A stretch of DNA of 64,000 nucleotides, from assembly GCF_001712755.1 (NCBI RefSeq), contig NZ_MDKC01000003.1, positions 124,001 through 188,000 of the forward strand, written 5' to 3'. Shown here piece by piece: positions 26,441 through 35,157 of the stretch. Every line of letters starts with the position of its first letter. The first letter of the stretch is position 1. The position numbers and the translations under genes were made by a program. The notes under the pieces are model-generated. The model was not told the origin of the DNA, ran no database searches, and was given only the letters and a program-made list of their open reading frames with translations. The stretch is from Gottfriedia luciferensis (GTDB lineage: Bacteria; Bacillota; Bacilli; Bacillales; Bacillaceae_G).

Positions 26441-27196
26441 GTGGAAAATTTAGATGTTTTTTGGAATGCCGATATAGAAGAATTAAAACAAGGATATATC
26501 GAAGAGGAAAATCATTATTTATGTTTACTATGTAGTAAAAGAATTGAAAAAGGAATTATCTATCAAGATTCAGGCATTTTATATGAAGCCGAAAAATACA
26601 TGAAAGTTCATATAGATCAAAGTCATGACTCTGTTTTCGATTATTTAATCCAACTGGATAAAAAGCTAACAGGATTAACTGAGCATCAAAATCATCTTCT
26701 ACGTCTTTTTTATCAAGGGAAGAGTGATACAGATATTCAAAAAGAAACTGGTATCGGAAGCGCTTCTACGATTAGGAATCATCGGTTTGTTTTAAAGGAA
26801 AAGGAAAGACAAGCAAAATTATTTCTTGTCATGATGGAGCTTTTAAAAGAAAAGGATCAGCATGCGCCAAGTTTTTTACCACTTCATAAAACAGCAAAAA
26901 TGGTCGATGAACGCTATAACATTACGGAAGATGAAATGGAAAAAACCTTAAAAAAATACTTTCCAGAAGGCATAGATGGATCATTAAAAAAATTTCCTTT
27001 AAAAGAAAAGCAAAAACTTGTTGTTCTAAGAGAAATCGTTAAAAGATTTTCACCAAATAAAACTTATACAGAAAAAGAGATTAATGAAGTTCTGACAGCT
27101 ATTTACCCTGATTATGTCGTGTTAAGAAGATACTTAATTGAATATGGCTTTATTGATCGAAAGTCGGATGGAAGTAGTTATTGGTTAAAAGCTTAG
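26441..27196 (+). CDS. DUF2087 domain protein with HTH-like middle region
   Basis: 251 residues. The N-terminus carries a CxxC pair (YLCLLCSKR, about residue 29). A LuxR/sigma-4-like helical region follows at about 75-115 (LTEHQNHLLRLFYQGKSDTDIQKETGI). The DUF2087 domain closes the protein (LKKFPLKEKQKLVVLREIVKRF ... YPDYVVLRRYLIEYGFIDRKSDGSSYW). DUF2087 often ends transcriptional regulators, so a regulatory role is likely. It is followed 20 nt later by a GIY-YIG gene and then a MATE transporter, apparently one operon. Function is not established. Confidence 0.75.
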   Translation: MENLDVFWNADIEELKQGYIEEENHYLCLLCSKRIEKGIIYQDSGILYEAEKYMKVHIDQSHDSVFDYLIQLDKKLTGLTEHQNHLLRLFYQGKSDTDIQKETGIGSASTIRNHRFVLKEKERQAKLFLVMMELLKEKDQHAPSFLPLHKTAKMVDERYNITEDEMEKTLKKYFPEGIDGSLKKFPLKEKQKLVVLREIVKRFSPNKTYTEKEINEVLTAIYPDYVVLRRYLIEYGFIDRKSDGSSYWLKA

Positions 27197-27216
27197 GAAA
27201 AGAAAGGTTGGTAAAA

Positions 27217-27585
27217 ATGAGTAGAAAAAAAGAATTAAAAATGCAATATAAAGAAACGAAAGTTCAAGCAGGTATTTATCAAATTAAAAATATAAAAAAT
27301 CAAAAAGTATTTATAGTAAGTACTAAAAATTTAAAAACAATTAATGGAAAGAAATTTGAATTAGAGGCAGGGTCTTGTACAAATAAAGCTCTGCAACAAG
27401 AATGGAATGAATATGGTAAAGAGTCATTTATATTTGAGGAATTAGAAATTTTAAAGGAAGAAGATATTAGTCCATTAGGTATAAAGGGAGATCTAAAAAG
27501 ACTAGAGGAAAAATGGTTAGAAAAACTTCAACCATATGGTGAAAGAGGATATAACACATATAGTAGCAAGGGTGATCAAACTTGA
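27217..27585 (+). CDS. GIY-YIG nuclease-fold small protein
   Basis: 122 residues. AGIYQIKNIKNQKVFIVSTKNL is the GIY-YIG start, with the second tyrosine element replaced by IVS. WNEYGKESFIFEELEIL and a closing GERGYNTY segment follow the small GIY-YIG family often paired with DUF2087 genes in Bacilli. The ATG at 27217 is chosen for the AAAGG upstream; the earlier in-frame start lies inside the previous gene. The missing second YIG motif makes nuclease activity uncertain. It overlaps the MATE gene by 4 nt. Confidence 0.78.
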   Translation: MSRKKELKMQYKETKVQAGIYQIKNIKNQKVFIVSTKNLKTINGKKFELEAGSCTNKALQQEWNEYGKESFIFEELEILKEEDISPLGIKGDLKRLEEKWLEKLQPYGERGYNTYSSKGDQT

Positions 27586-28973
27586 TTACATCAGAGATTA
27601 ATCCTCAGGAGCAAAAAAAAGTAAAATTTACTTTATTACGCCCAATGATTATGTTTTTAATTCCATTACTTTTAAGTAATATTATGCAGTCTATTGGCCA
27701 GGTTTTTAGCATGATTATAGTAGGAAATTGGTTAGGGGAAAATGCTTTAGCTGCAATTTCAGCTTTCTTTCCGATCTTTTTCTTTTTAGTATCATTTATT
27801 ATTGGAATTGGCTCTGGTAGTTCAATTTTAATCGGTCAGGCACATGGTGCAAAGCTTGAAGAAAAAGTAAAAGCTATTGTTGGAACGACTCTTACTTTTA
27901 CTCTTATCCTCTCTGTAGTACTTGCGATAATCGGCAATATTTTTATTGAAAAACTTTTGAGTTTAATAGGAACTCCTGAAAATATTCTTCATGTAAGTAC
28001 ACATTATGCTTCTATTTTATTTTGGTCGATTCCCGTGCTATTTATCTATATGGTATATACAACTCTAATGAGAGGTATTGGAGATTCGAAAACACCATTT
28101 TATTTTCTTATATTAAGTACAGTTTTAAATGTTGCACTTTTACCGCCATTAGTATTTGGTTGGGTAGGTATACCGAAGTTAGGAATATATGGGGCAGCAT
28201 ATGCATCAGTAGGTTCAACGGTTCTGACAAGTATAGTTCTATTCATATACTTACACAAAACCAATCATCCCCTACGACTTGATACTTCAATAAGAAACTA
28301 TTTGAAGATGGACCCAAAACTTTTAAAACTAATTTTAAAACTAGGTATTCCAACCAGTATTAATATGGTATTTCTTTCGATTTCTGAGATTGCCGTTATT
28401 ACTTTTGTTAATCAATATGGCTCAGATGCTACTGCATCCTATGGGGTAGTAAATCAGTTAGTAAGTTATGTTCAAATGCCATCTATTTGTATTGGAATCG
28501 CAGTATCAATTTTTGCTGCTCAGTCAATAGGAGCAAATCAGGTTAATCGATTAAACCAAGTTATTAAAATAGGATTATTACTTAACTATGTGCTAGGTGG
28601 CATAGTAGTATTACTCACTTATTTTTTCTCAAAGCCTATTTTAAGTTTATTTCTAACGAATGATAGTACTGTACAAATTGCGAATAGTTTATTAATGATT
28701 ACGTTATGGGGATATTTAATACTCGGACATTCATTTATTTTATCGTCTACAATGCGAGCTAGTGGAGCAGTACTGTGGCCAACTCTTATTAGTATATTTG
28801 TAATATGGTGTATTGAAGTACCTGTAGCCTATCTTTTATCTCATTACACAAGTCTCGGAATGAAAGGAATTTGGTTTGGTTACCCGGCAGCTTTTATAGT
28901 TGGGCTTGGATTAAACTTTTTATATTATAAATTTTCATGGAGAAAGAAACGTATAGTCCGTTTAGTCAATTAA
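27582..28973 (+). CDS. MATE-family multidrug/Na+ efflux transporter
   Basis: 463 residues and about twelve membrane helices arranged as two related halves, typical of MatE proteins (MIIVGNWLGENALAAISAFFP; MIVFG-type repeats in each half). These pumps export cationic drugs or metabolites using an Na+ or H+ gradient. The TTG start at 27582 overlaps the stop of the GIY-YIG gene as TTGA, so the three genes are translationally coupled. The DUF2087 protein at the head of the operon may regulate it. Substrate unknown. Confidence 0.9.
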   Translation: MITSEINPQEQKKVKFTLLRPMIMFLIPLLLSNIMQSIGQVFSMIIVGNWLGENALAAISAFFPIFFFLVSFIIGIGSGSSILIGQAHGAKLEEKVKAIVGTTLTFTLILSVVLAIIGNIFIEKLLSLIGTPENILHVSTHYASILFWSIPVLFIYMVYTTLMRGIGDSKTPFYFLILSTVLNVALLPPLVFGWVGIPKLGIYGAAYASVGSTVLTSIVLFIYLHKTNHPLRLDTSIRNYLKMDPKLLKLILKLGIPTSINMVFLSISEIAVITFVNQYGSDATASYGVVNQLVSYVQMPSICIGIAVSIFAAQSIGANQVNRLNQVIKIGLLLNYVLGGIVVLLTYFFSKPILSLFLTNDSTVQIANSLLMITLWGYLILGHSFILSSTMRASGAVLWPTLISIFVIWCIEVPVAYLLSHYTSLGMKGIWFGYPAAFIVGLGLNFLYYKFSWRKKRIVRLVN

Positions 28974-28980
28974 TTTGAAA

Positions 28981-29007
28981 AAACCACAAGGGAATTCCTT
29001 GTGGTTA
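28981..29007 (+). terminator. MATE operon terminator, left copy
   Basis: Arms CCACAAGG/CCTTGTGG with AAAA and GGTT flanks. It is repeated almost exactly at 29169-29195. Confidence 0.85.
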
Positions 29008-29039
29008 CAGTGTGTAGACAAAGTACTTTAAACTTGATT

Positions 29040-29169
29040 TTCAGACTGATTGCAAGCGCTTGTCTTTCGAGACGCGAAGCCTGGTGAGGAGCGGAGTTAC
29101 CCTAAACGGTAATGAGCACCGCAGACAGGCGAAGTAACGAAGAAAGCGAGCGTTTGTCAACAGTCTGAA
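29040..29169 (+). mobile_element. 130-bp palindromic repeat element with 9-bp inverted ends
   Basis: Ends TTCAGACTG (29040-29048) and CAGTCTGAA (29161-29169). The interior is GC-rich for this genome and self-complementary: CAAGCGCTTGTC near the left and GCGAGCGTTTGTC near the right, with GAGGAGCGGAGTT...AATGAGCACCG between. This layout resembles dispersed extragenic repeats I recall from Bacillus genomes; I cannot confirm family or copy number. It is flanked by two copies of the MATE terminator. Confidence 0.65.
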
Positions 29170-29195
29170 GCCACAAGGGGATTCCTTGTGGTTAT
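29169..29195 (+). terminator. MATE operon terminator, right copy
   Basis: CCACAAGG/CCTTGTGG hairpin like 28981-29007, with one more G in the loop and one fewer A. It starts directly at the element's right end. Confidence 0.82.
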
Positions 29196-29373
29196 TTGTT
29201 TTCCCTTCAGAAATACCGTATACCTTTATTGTTATAGGAACATACTTTTATAGATACAAATTAAAATGCAATTTTACTGATTGTGTTCATAAAATCGTAA
29301 CATTATCGGTCGTTTGATTAGAATAATTAATTACATTAGACAATAAGATATTACATTATAGGGGGGATTCGTA

Positions 29374-30705
29374 ATGGACTTGGATAATGTCACACTCAGT
29401 AGATTACTAACAAGTATGACACTAGTATTTCACATTATTTTTGCAACAATTGGTGTAGGAATACCCTTAATGATCGCAATTGCAGAAGGGTTAGGAATCT
29501 TAAAAAAGGATCCACATTACACGTTAATGGCAAGAAGATGGGCAAGAGGTTACACAATTACCGTTGCAGTTGGAGTAGTAACTGGAACATGTATTGGTCT
29601 ACAACTATCCTTATTATGGCCGAGCTTTATGAGAATCGCGGGTCAAGCAATTAGTTTTCCATTGTTTATGGAAACATTCGCTTTCTTTTTTGAAGCAATA
29701 TTCCTAGGGATTTATTTATACACTTGGGACCGATTTAAAAAACCTATTTACCATTGGTTGATCATTTTACCTGTTATATTAGGTTCAACTTTGTCGGCAT
29801 TTTTTATCACTACGGTAAATGCGTTTATGAATACTCCACAAGGTTTTACTTTGAAAAATGGAATAATTAAAACTGTCGATCCGATTGCCGCTATGTTTAA
29901 TCCAGCTGCTCCTTCTAAAACATTACATGTAATTGTTACTGCATATGTTGCATCTGCTCTTATTTTAACGTCAATTGCCGCTATTCAATTATTGAGAGGG
30001 AAGAATACGGAATACACACGAAAAGGGCTTCGATTAGCAGCAACATTAGGATTAATTTTTGCCGTTTTAACAGGTGTCACAGGAGATGTTTCAGCAAAAT
30101 TCCTTGCTAAATATCAGCCAGAAAAACTAGCAGCAATTGAATGGCATTTTGAGACAGAAAGAGGGGCAGATTTTGTCTTATTCGGAACACTAGATGATAA
30201 AACACATGAAGTAAAATATGAAATTCGAATTCCTAAACTGTTAAGCTTTTTATCTTTCTCAGATTTTAATGCACCAGTAACTGGATTAAATGAATTTCCA
30301 AAAGATGAGACGCCACCTTTGTTCATACATTATTTATTTGATATTAAGATGACATTTGTCGGCTTAATTATTTCGATGACCTTCATATTTGTTGTGTTTT
30401 CTATTAAAAAGAAAAATTGGATGCATAATAAATGGCTTTTACGTGGACTAGCGCTGACTGGCCCATTAGCGATGATCAATATCGAACTTGGATGGATGAT
30501 TGCTGAAATTGGCCGCCAACCATGGATATTAAGAGGATATATGAAGGTTTCAGAGGGAGCCACAACTGCCCAAGGACTAGGTAGTATGTTTTGGTTATTT
30601 TTTGTATTGTATGTTTTTTTAGGAGTCTTTTGTACAATCGTTATTCGAAAAATGTTCATCCATAATCCACCCGAAGATGAACTTCAATATCGTTTAAAAA
30701 AATAG
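29374..30705 (+). CDS. cydA: Cytochrome bd-type quinol oxidase subunit I (YthA/CydA-like)
   Basis: 443 residues with about nine membrane helices. Heme ligands fit H20 (LVFHIIFA) and H185 (KTLHVIVTAY). The GRQPW motif lies near residue 373. The Q-loop is short, as in Gram-positive bd oxidases. The enzyme oxidises menaquinol and reduces oxygen to water. The gene is followed by subunit II and a 32-residue gene, the same order as B. subtilis ythABC. The ATG follows GGGGGG. No cydCD assembly genes are nearby, so heme insertion must be served elsewhere. Confidence 0.92.
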   Translation: MDLDNVTLSRLLTSMTLVFHIIFATIGVGIPLMIAIAEGLGILKKDPHYTLMARRWARGYTITVAVGVVTGTCIGLQLSLLWPSFMRIAGQAISFPLFMETFAFFFEAIFLGIYLYTWDRFKKPIYHWLIILPVILGSTLSAFFITTVNAFMNTPQGFTLKNGIIKTVDPIAAMFNPAAPSKTLHVIVTAYVASALILTSIAAIQLLRGKNTEYTRKGLRLAATLGLIFAVLTGVTGDVSAKFLAKYQPEKLAAIEWHFETERGADFVLFGTLDDKTHEVKYEIRIPKLLSFLSFSDFNAPVTGLNEFPKDETPPLFIHYLFDIKMTFVGLIISMTFIFVVFSIKKKNWMHNKWLLRGLALTGPLAMINIELGWMIAEIGRQPWILRGYMKVSEGATTAQGLGSMFWLFFVLYVFLGVFCTIVIRKMFIHNPPEDELQYRLKK

Positions 30706-30817
30706 GCTCTGATAAATTTCAATCAAAAAACTCTCGGTAAGTTACGAATAAGTAAATGTTGTAGCTTGAAAGAGTATTACTTGAATTTGAACAAAGCCAT
30801 GAATTGGAGGGTGAACA

Positions 30818-31834
30818 TTGAATATTGAGTTATTAGGAATAATCGTTTTATGGATATTTCTATATGGATATATCATTATTGCATCAATTGACTTCGGTGC
30901 TGGATTCTTTGCTTATTATGGAAAAGTAACGAAAAAAGATCACTTAATAAATAATTTGATTAGTAGATATTTATCACCTGTTTGGGAGATAACGAATGTA
31001 TTTTTTGTATTTTTCTTTGTTGGCATTATAGGTTTCTTTCCAAGTGTTGCATTTTACTATGGAACGGCTCTTTTAATCCCAGGGAGTATTTCACTAGTCC
31101 TATTGGCAATTAGAGGTTCATTTTATGCATTTTCTAACTATGGATCAAAGAAAAACAAGGTTTATTTATTTTTATATGGAGCGACTGGCCTATTGATTCC
31201 CGCTTCACTTTGTACGGTTCTGACCATTTCTGGAGGAGGGTATATAGTTGAAAAAAACGGAGTCGTTCAATTTTTAGCTAAAAACTTATTAACAAGTTTA
31301 TACTCTTGGAGTGTAGTAATCATTGCAATCATCTCAGTCTTATATATTAGTGCAACATTTTTAACCTATTACGCAAGTAAAGCGAAAGATGAAAGTGCGC
31401 TGGAAATATTAAGACAATATGCTTTATATTGGACCGCTCCAACAATCCTATCAAGTTTTCTTGTTTTTGTTGGATTAAGAGATAATAATAATAGGTTTTA
31501 TCAAAATATAGTTAATCATTATTGGTGGATGTTTTTATTATCATTAATTTGTTTTTTAATAGCATCTTCATTAATTTTACTAAAACGAAATTACGGTACA
31601 GCCTTTATATTTGTAATGCTCCAATTCTTCTTTGCTTTTTTCGGCTACGGGGCGGCGCACTTGCCATATATATTAGATCCATATATTACGATATACAATG
31701 GATACACTAATCAAACATCCGGTACCATGCTAGTAACTGTATTTGTCTTAGGGTTACTACTATTAGTTCCATCGCTATTGTTCCTATTTAAACTATTTTT
31801 ATTTGATGCGGAGTATGTTCAAGGCAAAAAGTAA
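30818..31834 (+). CDS. cydB: Cytochrome bd-type quinol oxidase subunit II (YthB/CydB-like)
   Basis: 338 residues with eight to nine membrane helices and the CydB pattern (DFGAGFFAYYG near the N-terminus, then SPVWEITNVFFVFFFVG). Subunit II pairs with CydA and stabilises the hemes. The TTG start at 30818 follows GGAGGGTG with 6 nt spacing. It lies 112 nt after subunit I, the gap having no terminator, so cotranscription is expected. Confidence 0.9.
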   Translation: MNIELLGIIVLWIFLYGYIIIASIDFGAGFFAYYGKVTKKDHLINNLISRYLSPVWEITNVFFVFFFVGIIGFFPSVAFYYGTALLIPGSISLVLLAIRGSFYAFSNYGSKKNKVYLFLYGATGLLIPASLCTVLTISGGGYIVEKNGVVQFLAKNLLTSLYSWSVVIIAIISVLYISATFLTYYASKAKDESALEILRQYALYWTAPTILSSFLVFVGLRDNNNRFYQNIVNHYWWMFLLSLICFLIASSLILLKRNYGTAFIFVMLQFFFAFFGYGAAHLPYILDPYITIYNGYTNQTSGTMLVTVFVLGLLLLVPSLLFLFKLFLFDAEYVQGKK

Positions 31835-31849
31835 AGTGGGGGAGATGAA

Positions 31850-31948
31850 ATGCACTCTTCTAATAAACATGAAAAGCGGCTTGTGCTTTTGTGTTTTATT
31901 GTAGCTTTTATTATGGGATTATCTTTTATTAGTAAATTTTTTCATTGA
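31850..31948 (+). CDS. 32-residue single-helix protein, candidate third bd-oxidase subunit (YthC/CydS-like)
   Basis: A short gene with GGGGGAGATGAA directly before ATG 31850, 15 nt after subunit II. The peptide starts with a polar HSSNKHEKR segment and then has one hydrophobic helix (LVLLCFIVAFIMGLSFISKFF). Small single-helix subunits (CydX, CydS) are known in bd oxidases, and a third small gene ends the B. subtilis ythABC operon. Position, ribosome site and helix support the call; sequence identity to a known subunit was not established. Confidence 0.65.
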   Translation: MHSSNKHEKRLVLLCFIVAFIMGLSFISKFFH

Positions 31949-31965
31949 ATAATGAGTAGAGTGGG

Positions 31966-31997
31966 GGCGCCAACATTTTTTATTTAGGCGTCTTTTT
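31966..31997 (+). terminator. bd-oxidase operon terminator
   Basis: GGCGCC/GGCGTC stem followed by TTTTT. Confidence 0.6.
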
Positions 31998-32056
31998 CTA
32001 TGTTGATATATCGCTAAATAGGCTGTTGGAAACTTTAATAAGGGAAAGGTTGCAAA

Positions 32057-32098
32057 TAAAAAAGGTGAATCTGCAAATAACATGCTAAATTCACCTAA
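32057..32098 (-). terminator. Amino-acid ABC operon terminator
   Basis: On the minus strand AGGTGAAT/ATTCACCT with an 18-nt loop and TTTTTT. A further GGGTGAATCT half-arm at 32157-32166 repeats the motif. Confidence 0.65.
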
Positions 32099-32204
32099 AA
32101 TGAAGTCGATTTTACATAGTAATACGTTTGTATTATAAAGTTTTATTAGTAAAAAGGGTGAATCTAAGCAAATAGTTTAAAATATAACCTTGTTCCCGCT
32201 ACAT

Positions 32205-32858
32205 TCATGCACTTTCTAAAACTTTTCCTTCTTTTACAAGTAGCGTACGAGTTGAAACATTATTTGCGAATTCCATGTCATGAGTAATGACTAGAATGCT
32301 CATACCTTCTTTTGCTAATTTTTTCATAATCTCTGCTATTCCGTTCGTTAGTTCAGGATCTAGTGCTGAAGTAGGTTCATCAAAGCAAAGAATTTTTGGC
32401 TCTAGTGCACAAGCTCTAGCGATCGCTACACGTTGCTGCTGGCCACCGGATAACTCGTTTGGTAATGAATTTACCTTATCACTAAGACCAACTTGTTTTA
32501 ATAAATCTATTGCTCTTTTTTTAGCTTCTTCTTTATTCATACCTAGTACAAGAGTAGGGGCTTCAATAATATTTTCAATTACTGTTTTATGTGGGAATAA
32601 ATTATAGTTTTGAAAAACGAGTCCAACGTTTTTTCTTACTTTTAAAAGATCTTTTTTAGATTTTATCATTTGGCCATCTATTTCAATTGATCCGCCATCG
32701 AAGCTTTCTAAGCCATTTATACAACGGAGTATTGTCGTTTTACCTGCTCCTGATTGTCCTAGTAGAGTAACGATTTCTCCTTTATTAACTTCAAAAGAGA
32801 CTTCATTTAATACGGTTTGTTTATTAAACTGTTTTGTTAAGTTATTTACTTTTAACAT
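32205..32858 (-). CDS. Polar amino-acid ABC transporter ATPase (GlnQ family)
   Basis: 217 residues, slightly shorter than the usual 240. Walker A GQSGAGKTT (about residues 34-42), Q-loop VFQNYNLFPHKT, signature LSGGQQQRVAIARA, Walker B ILCFDEPTSALDP and the H-loop VITHDMEFA are all present. It powers import by the permease and binding protein encoded just upstream. It is the last gene of the T-box-controlled operon. Confidence 0.93.
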   Translation of the reverse strand: MLKVNNLTKQFNKQTVLNEVSFEVNKGEIVTLLGQSGAGKTTILRCINGLESFDGGSIEIDGQMIKSKKDLLKVRKNVGLVFQNYNLFPHKTVIENIIEAPTLVLGMNKEEAKKRAIDLLKQVGLSDKVNSLPNELSGGQQQRVAIARACALEPKILCFDEPTSALDPELTNGIAEIMKKLAKEGMSILVITHDMEFANNVSTRTLLVKEGKVLESA

Positions 32859-32871
32859 ATTTAGTCTCTCC

Positions 32872-33513
32872 TTATTTATAATATGAATATCGATTTTCTA
32901 ATCGTTTAAATAAATTTGTTAATATTGCTGTTAATAGTAGATAAATAATACCAACGAAAACAAGAGGCAGTAGTGATGCGCTTGTATTAGATGCGATTTT
33001 AGCTACACGAAGCATATCATCAAGACCAACAACATATACAAGAGCTGAATCTTTTATAAGTGTAATTACTTCGTTTGAAACAGGAGGTAATACTTTCTTT
33101 GTCATTTGAGGCAGAATAATTCTTTTAAAAGTTTGACTGCGACTCAAGCCTAAAACCTCTGCTGCTTCATATTGACCTTTATCAACTGATTGAATACCAG
33201 CTCTGAATATTTCACCAAAATAAGCTGCATAATTCAGTACAAATGCAATAATAACTGTTGTAAAACGGTCAAAGACAATTCCGACTAATGGTAAACCAAA
33301 AAAGATAAAGATTAATTGTAAAAGTAGAGGTGTACCACGCATTAATAAAATATAAGAACTAATAATTGATTTGATTGCTGTAATATTTGAAAGTCTTCCA
33401 AGTGCAATGATGATTCCAAGTGGAATTGCTAACGCTAGAGTAATTAAGAAAACCTCTAGCGTTACTTTTAATCCATCAAGCATGGAAGGTAATAAAGATG
33501 TAATTTGTTCCAT
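32872..33513 (-). CDS. Polar amino-acid ABC transporter permease (HisM/GlnP family)
   Basis: 213 residues with five membrane helices. It carries the inner-membrane permease signature that docks on the ATPase: EIFRAGIQSVDKGQYEAAEVLGL. Lies 13 nt from the ATPase gene and 16 nt from the binding-protein gene, clearly one operon. Confidence 0.93.
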   Translation of the reverse strand: MEQITSLLPSMLDGLKVTLEVFLITLALAIPLGIIIALGRLSNITAIKSIISSYILLMRGTPLLLQLIFIFFGLPLVGIVFDRFTTVIIAFVLNYAAYFGEIFRAGIQSVDKGQYEAAEVLGLSRSQTFKRIILPQMTKKVLPPVSNEVITLIKDSALVYVVGLDDMLRVAKIASNTSASLLPLVFVGIIYLLLTAILTNLFKRLENRYSYYK

Positions 33514-33529
33514 GATCGTAAGCTCCTTT

Positions 33530-34306
33530 TTATTTCAATGTACCGAACCATTTTTTATAAATTTTGTCGTAAGTACCATCTTTTTTCATAGCACTAATTT
33601 GTTTGTTAATTTTTTTAAGTAAATCAGCATCATCTTTTCTAACGCCAATTCCATACTCTTCTTCACCAAAGTTATCTTCTAAAATTTTGTATTTGTTTTG
33701 GCCTCTTTTGTTCATGTAATATCTAGCTAATGTTTCATCCGCTACAACCACATCTACACGTTTTGATTCTAAGTCCATTAAAGCTTGGTTGTTATTTTCA
33801 TATAATACTGGTTTACTACCGTTAAATGATTTTACTAAGTTTTTCTCTTTATTAACTGCATCTAATGAACTTGATCCTTCTTGAATCCCAACATTTTTAC
33901 CTTTTAAATCTGATTTTGTTTTTATTTTTGAATTTGCTAGGGTGATAATAACTTGTCTATTTTTTAAATATGCATCTGAGAAGTTTACTTTTTTCTTACG
34001 CTCATCTGTAATTGAATAGCCGTTCCAAATTGCATCAATATTTCCTGATTTTAATTCAGTCTCTTTCATTGACCAATCAATTGGTTGGAAAGTTACTTTC
34101 ATATTTTCACGTTTAAATACTTCTTTTGCTAAATCAATATCAAAGCCTACAACCTTACCTTTATCATCTTTAAAGCCCATAGGTACAAAAGTATCATCTA
34201 ATCCAATAACTACTTCGTTTGCATTTCGTTTTTCTTTTCCACAACCAGTTACAACTAATATTGAAATCATACAAATGATAAATGCTGACATTAATTTTTT
34301 ATTCAT
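33530..34306 (-). CDS. Amino-acid ABC transporter substrate-binding lipoprotein
   Basis: 258 residues. Signal peptide with lipobox VVTGC near residue 22, then an SBP_bac_3 domain (GLDDTFVPMGFKDDKGKVVGFDIDLAKEV, GNIDAIWNGYSITDERKKKVNFSDAY). The conserved Arg/Asp pattern for binding an amino-acid alpha group is present. First gene of the operon. Regulation by a T-box indicates that the imported amino acid is the one whose uncharged tRNA is sensed; histidine is the best guess from the specifier. Confidence 0.92.
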   Translation of the reverse strand: MNKKLMSAFIICMISILVVTGCGKEKRNANEVVIGLDDTFVPMGFKDDKGKVVGFDIDLAKEVFKRENMKVTFQPIDWSMKETELKSGNIDAIWNGYSITDERKKKVNFSDAYLKNRQVIITLANSKIKTKSDLKGKNVGIQEGSSSLDAVNKEKNLVKSFNGSKPVLYENNNQALMDLESKRVDVVVADETLARYYMNKRGQNKYKILEDNFGEEEYGIGVRKDDADLLKKINKQISAMKKDGTYDKIYKKWFGTLK

Positions 34307-34340
34307 TTTACTCTCTCCCTTAAAATATTCTTGAAAAACA

Positions 34341-34690
34341 AAAAACTCCCGACCTCTAGCTATATGAATAGCTAGAGGACGGGAGTATTACTCACGTGGT
34401 TCCACCTCTATTTATTGATACCTCACGATACCAACCTCTTCAAGTGCAGCAATTAAGCTATACTCTAGCACGATAACGGGTGCAGGGAATCCGGAAACAG
34501 TCTACTATCAAAAAGGGTTCGGTGCTCAGCTCAGAGATGTGTTCAAAATATTGTCTTACGCCCCTCGCACCAACCGGGAACTCTCTGTTTAAGAACTTAA
34601 TACTTTTACTATTTCTCATCAATGCTTTTAAAATTAAATTTTCAAATATGTTCAATGCTGTAATTTTTATAAAATCAAACTAGTTTGTTT
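34341..34690 (-). promoter_or_regulatory. T-box riboswitch leader of the amino-acid ABC operon
   Basis: The minus-strand leader has the T-box sequence AGAGGTGGAACCACGTGAG (34409-34391), the AGAGAG bulge region of Stem I near 34581-34587, an AGTA loop-E element near 34608-34611, and a strong terminator at 34386-34341 followed by TTTTTTG. In Stem I, GAA-CAC-A fits the usual specifier context, so CAC (His) at 34541-34539 is the likely specifier codon. However the TGGA tRNA-acceptor bulge would pair with a U73 discriminator, which tRNA-His normally lacks, so the specificity is uncertain. Uncharged tRNA should prevent termination and raise transport. Confidence 0.85.
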
Positions 34691-34702
34691 TGCGATGAAC
34701 AA

Positions 34703-34732
34703 ATAATATTACAGATTACAAACAACTGTCAA
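34703..34732 (-). promoter_or_regulatory. Sigma-A promoter of the T-box leader
   Basis: Minus-strand TTGACA (34732-34727), 18 nt, TATTAT (34708-34703), placed correctly before the leader. Confidence 0.65.
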
Positions 34733-34905
34733 CAAATTTCATTTAAAAAAACTGGGATTTTGTCAAAACTTGGACAGGAAATTTCTCGGGAAATATGGAA
34801 AATTGTCGATAGAATGCTGATAAAACTGATTGGGATTGTAAAATATTATCAATTCACACAAATAACATATACTTTATAAATTTCGATTAAAAACTATGAT
34901 AAATT

Positions 34906-35029
34906 ATCATTAAGGACGAGTGCTGTAACACTTGTTCTAGGCAATTAAATAAGCCGAGATGGTTTTATCTATGAAATTTTCTAAGAAGTAGCCCATGCCC
35001 AGTCAAAGTATAGGGGCTATTTCTTTTTT
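34906..35029 (+). ncRNA. Orphan copy of the antitoxin-like RNA
   Basis: A tandem relative of the RNA at 35158-35282, with the same GAGTGCTGT start region, the shared GCCGAGATGGTTTTATCT block and a terminator hairpin TAGCCCATGC...GCTATTTCTTTTTT ending near 35029. Its facing toxin frame is broken (see the pseudogene at 35017). Start position is approximate. Confidence 0.4.
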
Positions 35030-35076
35030 GTTGCGTTTATAATACTAACTACTAATTGGATCAATGCAACGAAAAG
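35017..35076 (-). pseudogene. Remnant of the small hydrophobic toxin gene
   Basis: The minus strand still encodes VALIQLVVSIINATKKK and the stop found in the intact toxin at 35270-35374. The 5' part has diverged; upstream in frame there is a TGA and no ATG with a ribosome site. It is the decayed half of a tandem duplication with about 255 bp offset. Confidence 0.7.
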
Positions 35077-35157
35077 CGATATAAGAATTTTCTTATATTT
35101 AACAAAAAATTCATGCGCTCAAAGTATATCTAAAGAATCGTATGATATAATAAACAT

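Noticed and set aside
34458..34683. Short frames within the T-box leader
   Set aside because: The region is explained base by base by T-box structure and neither frame has a ribosome site.
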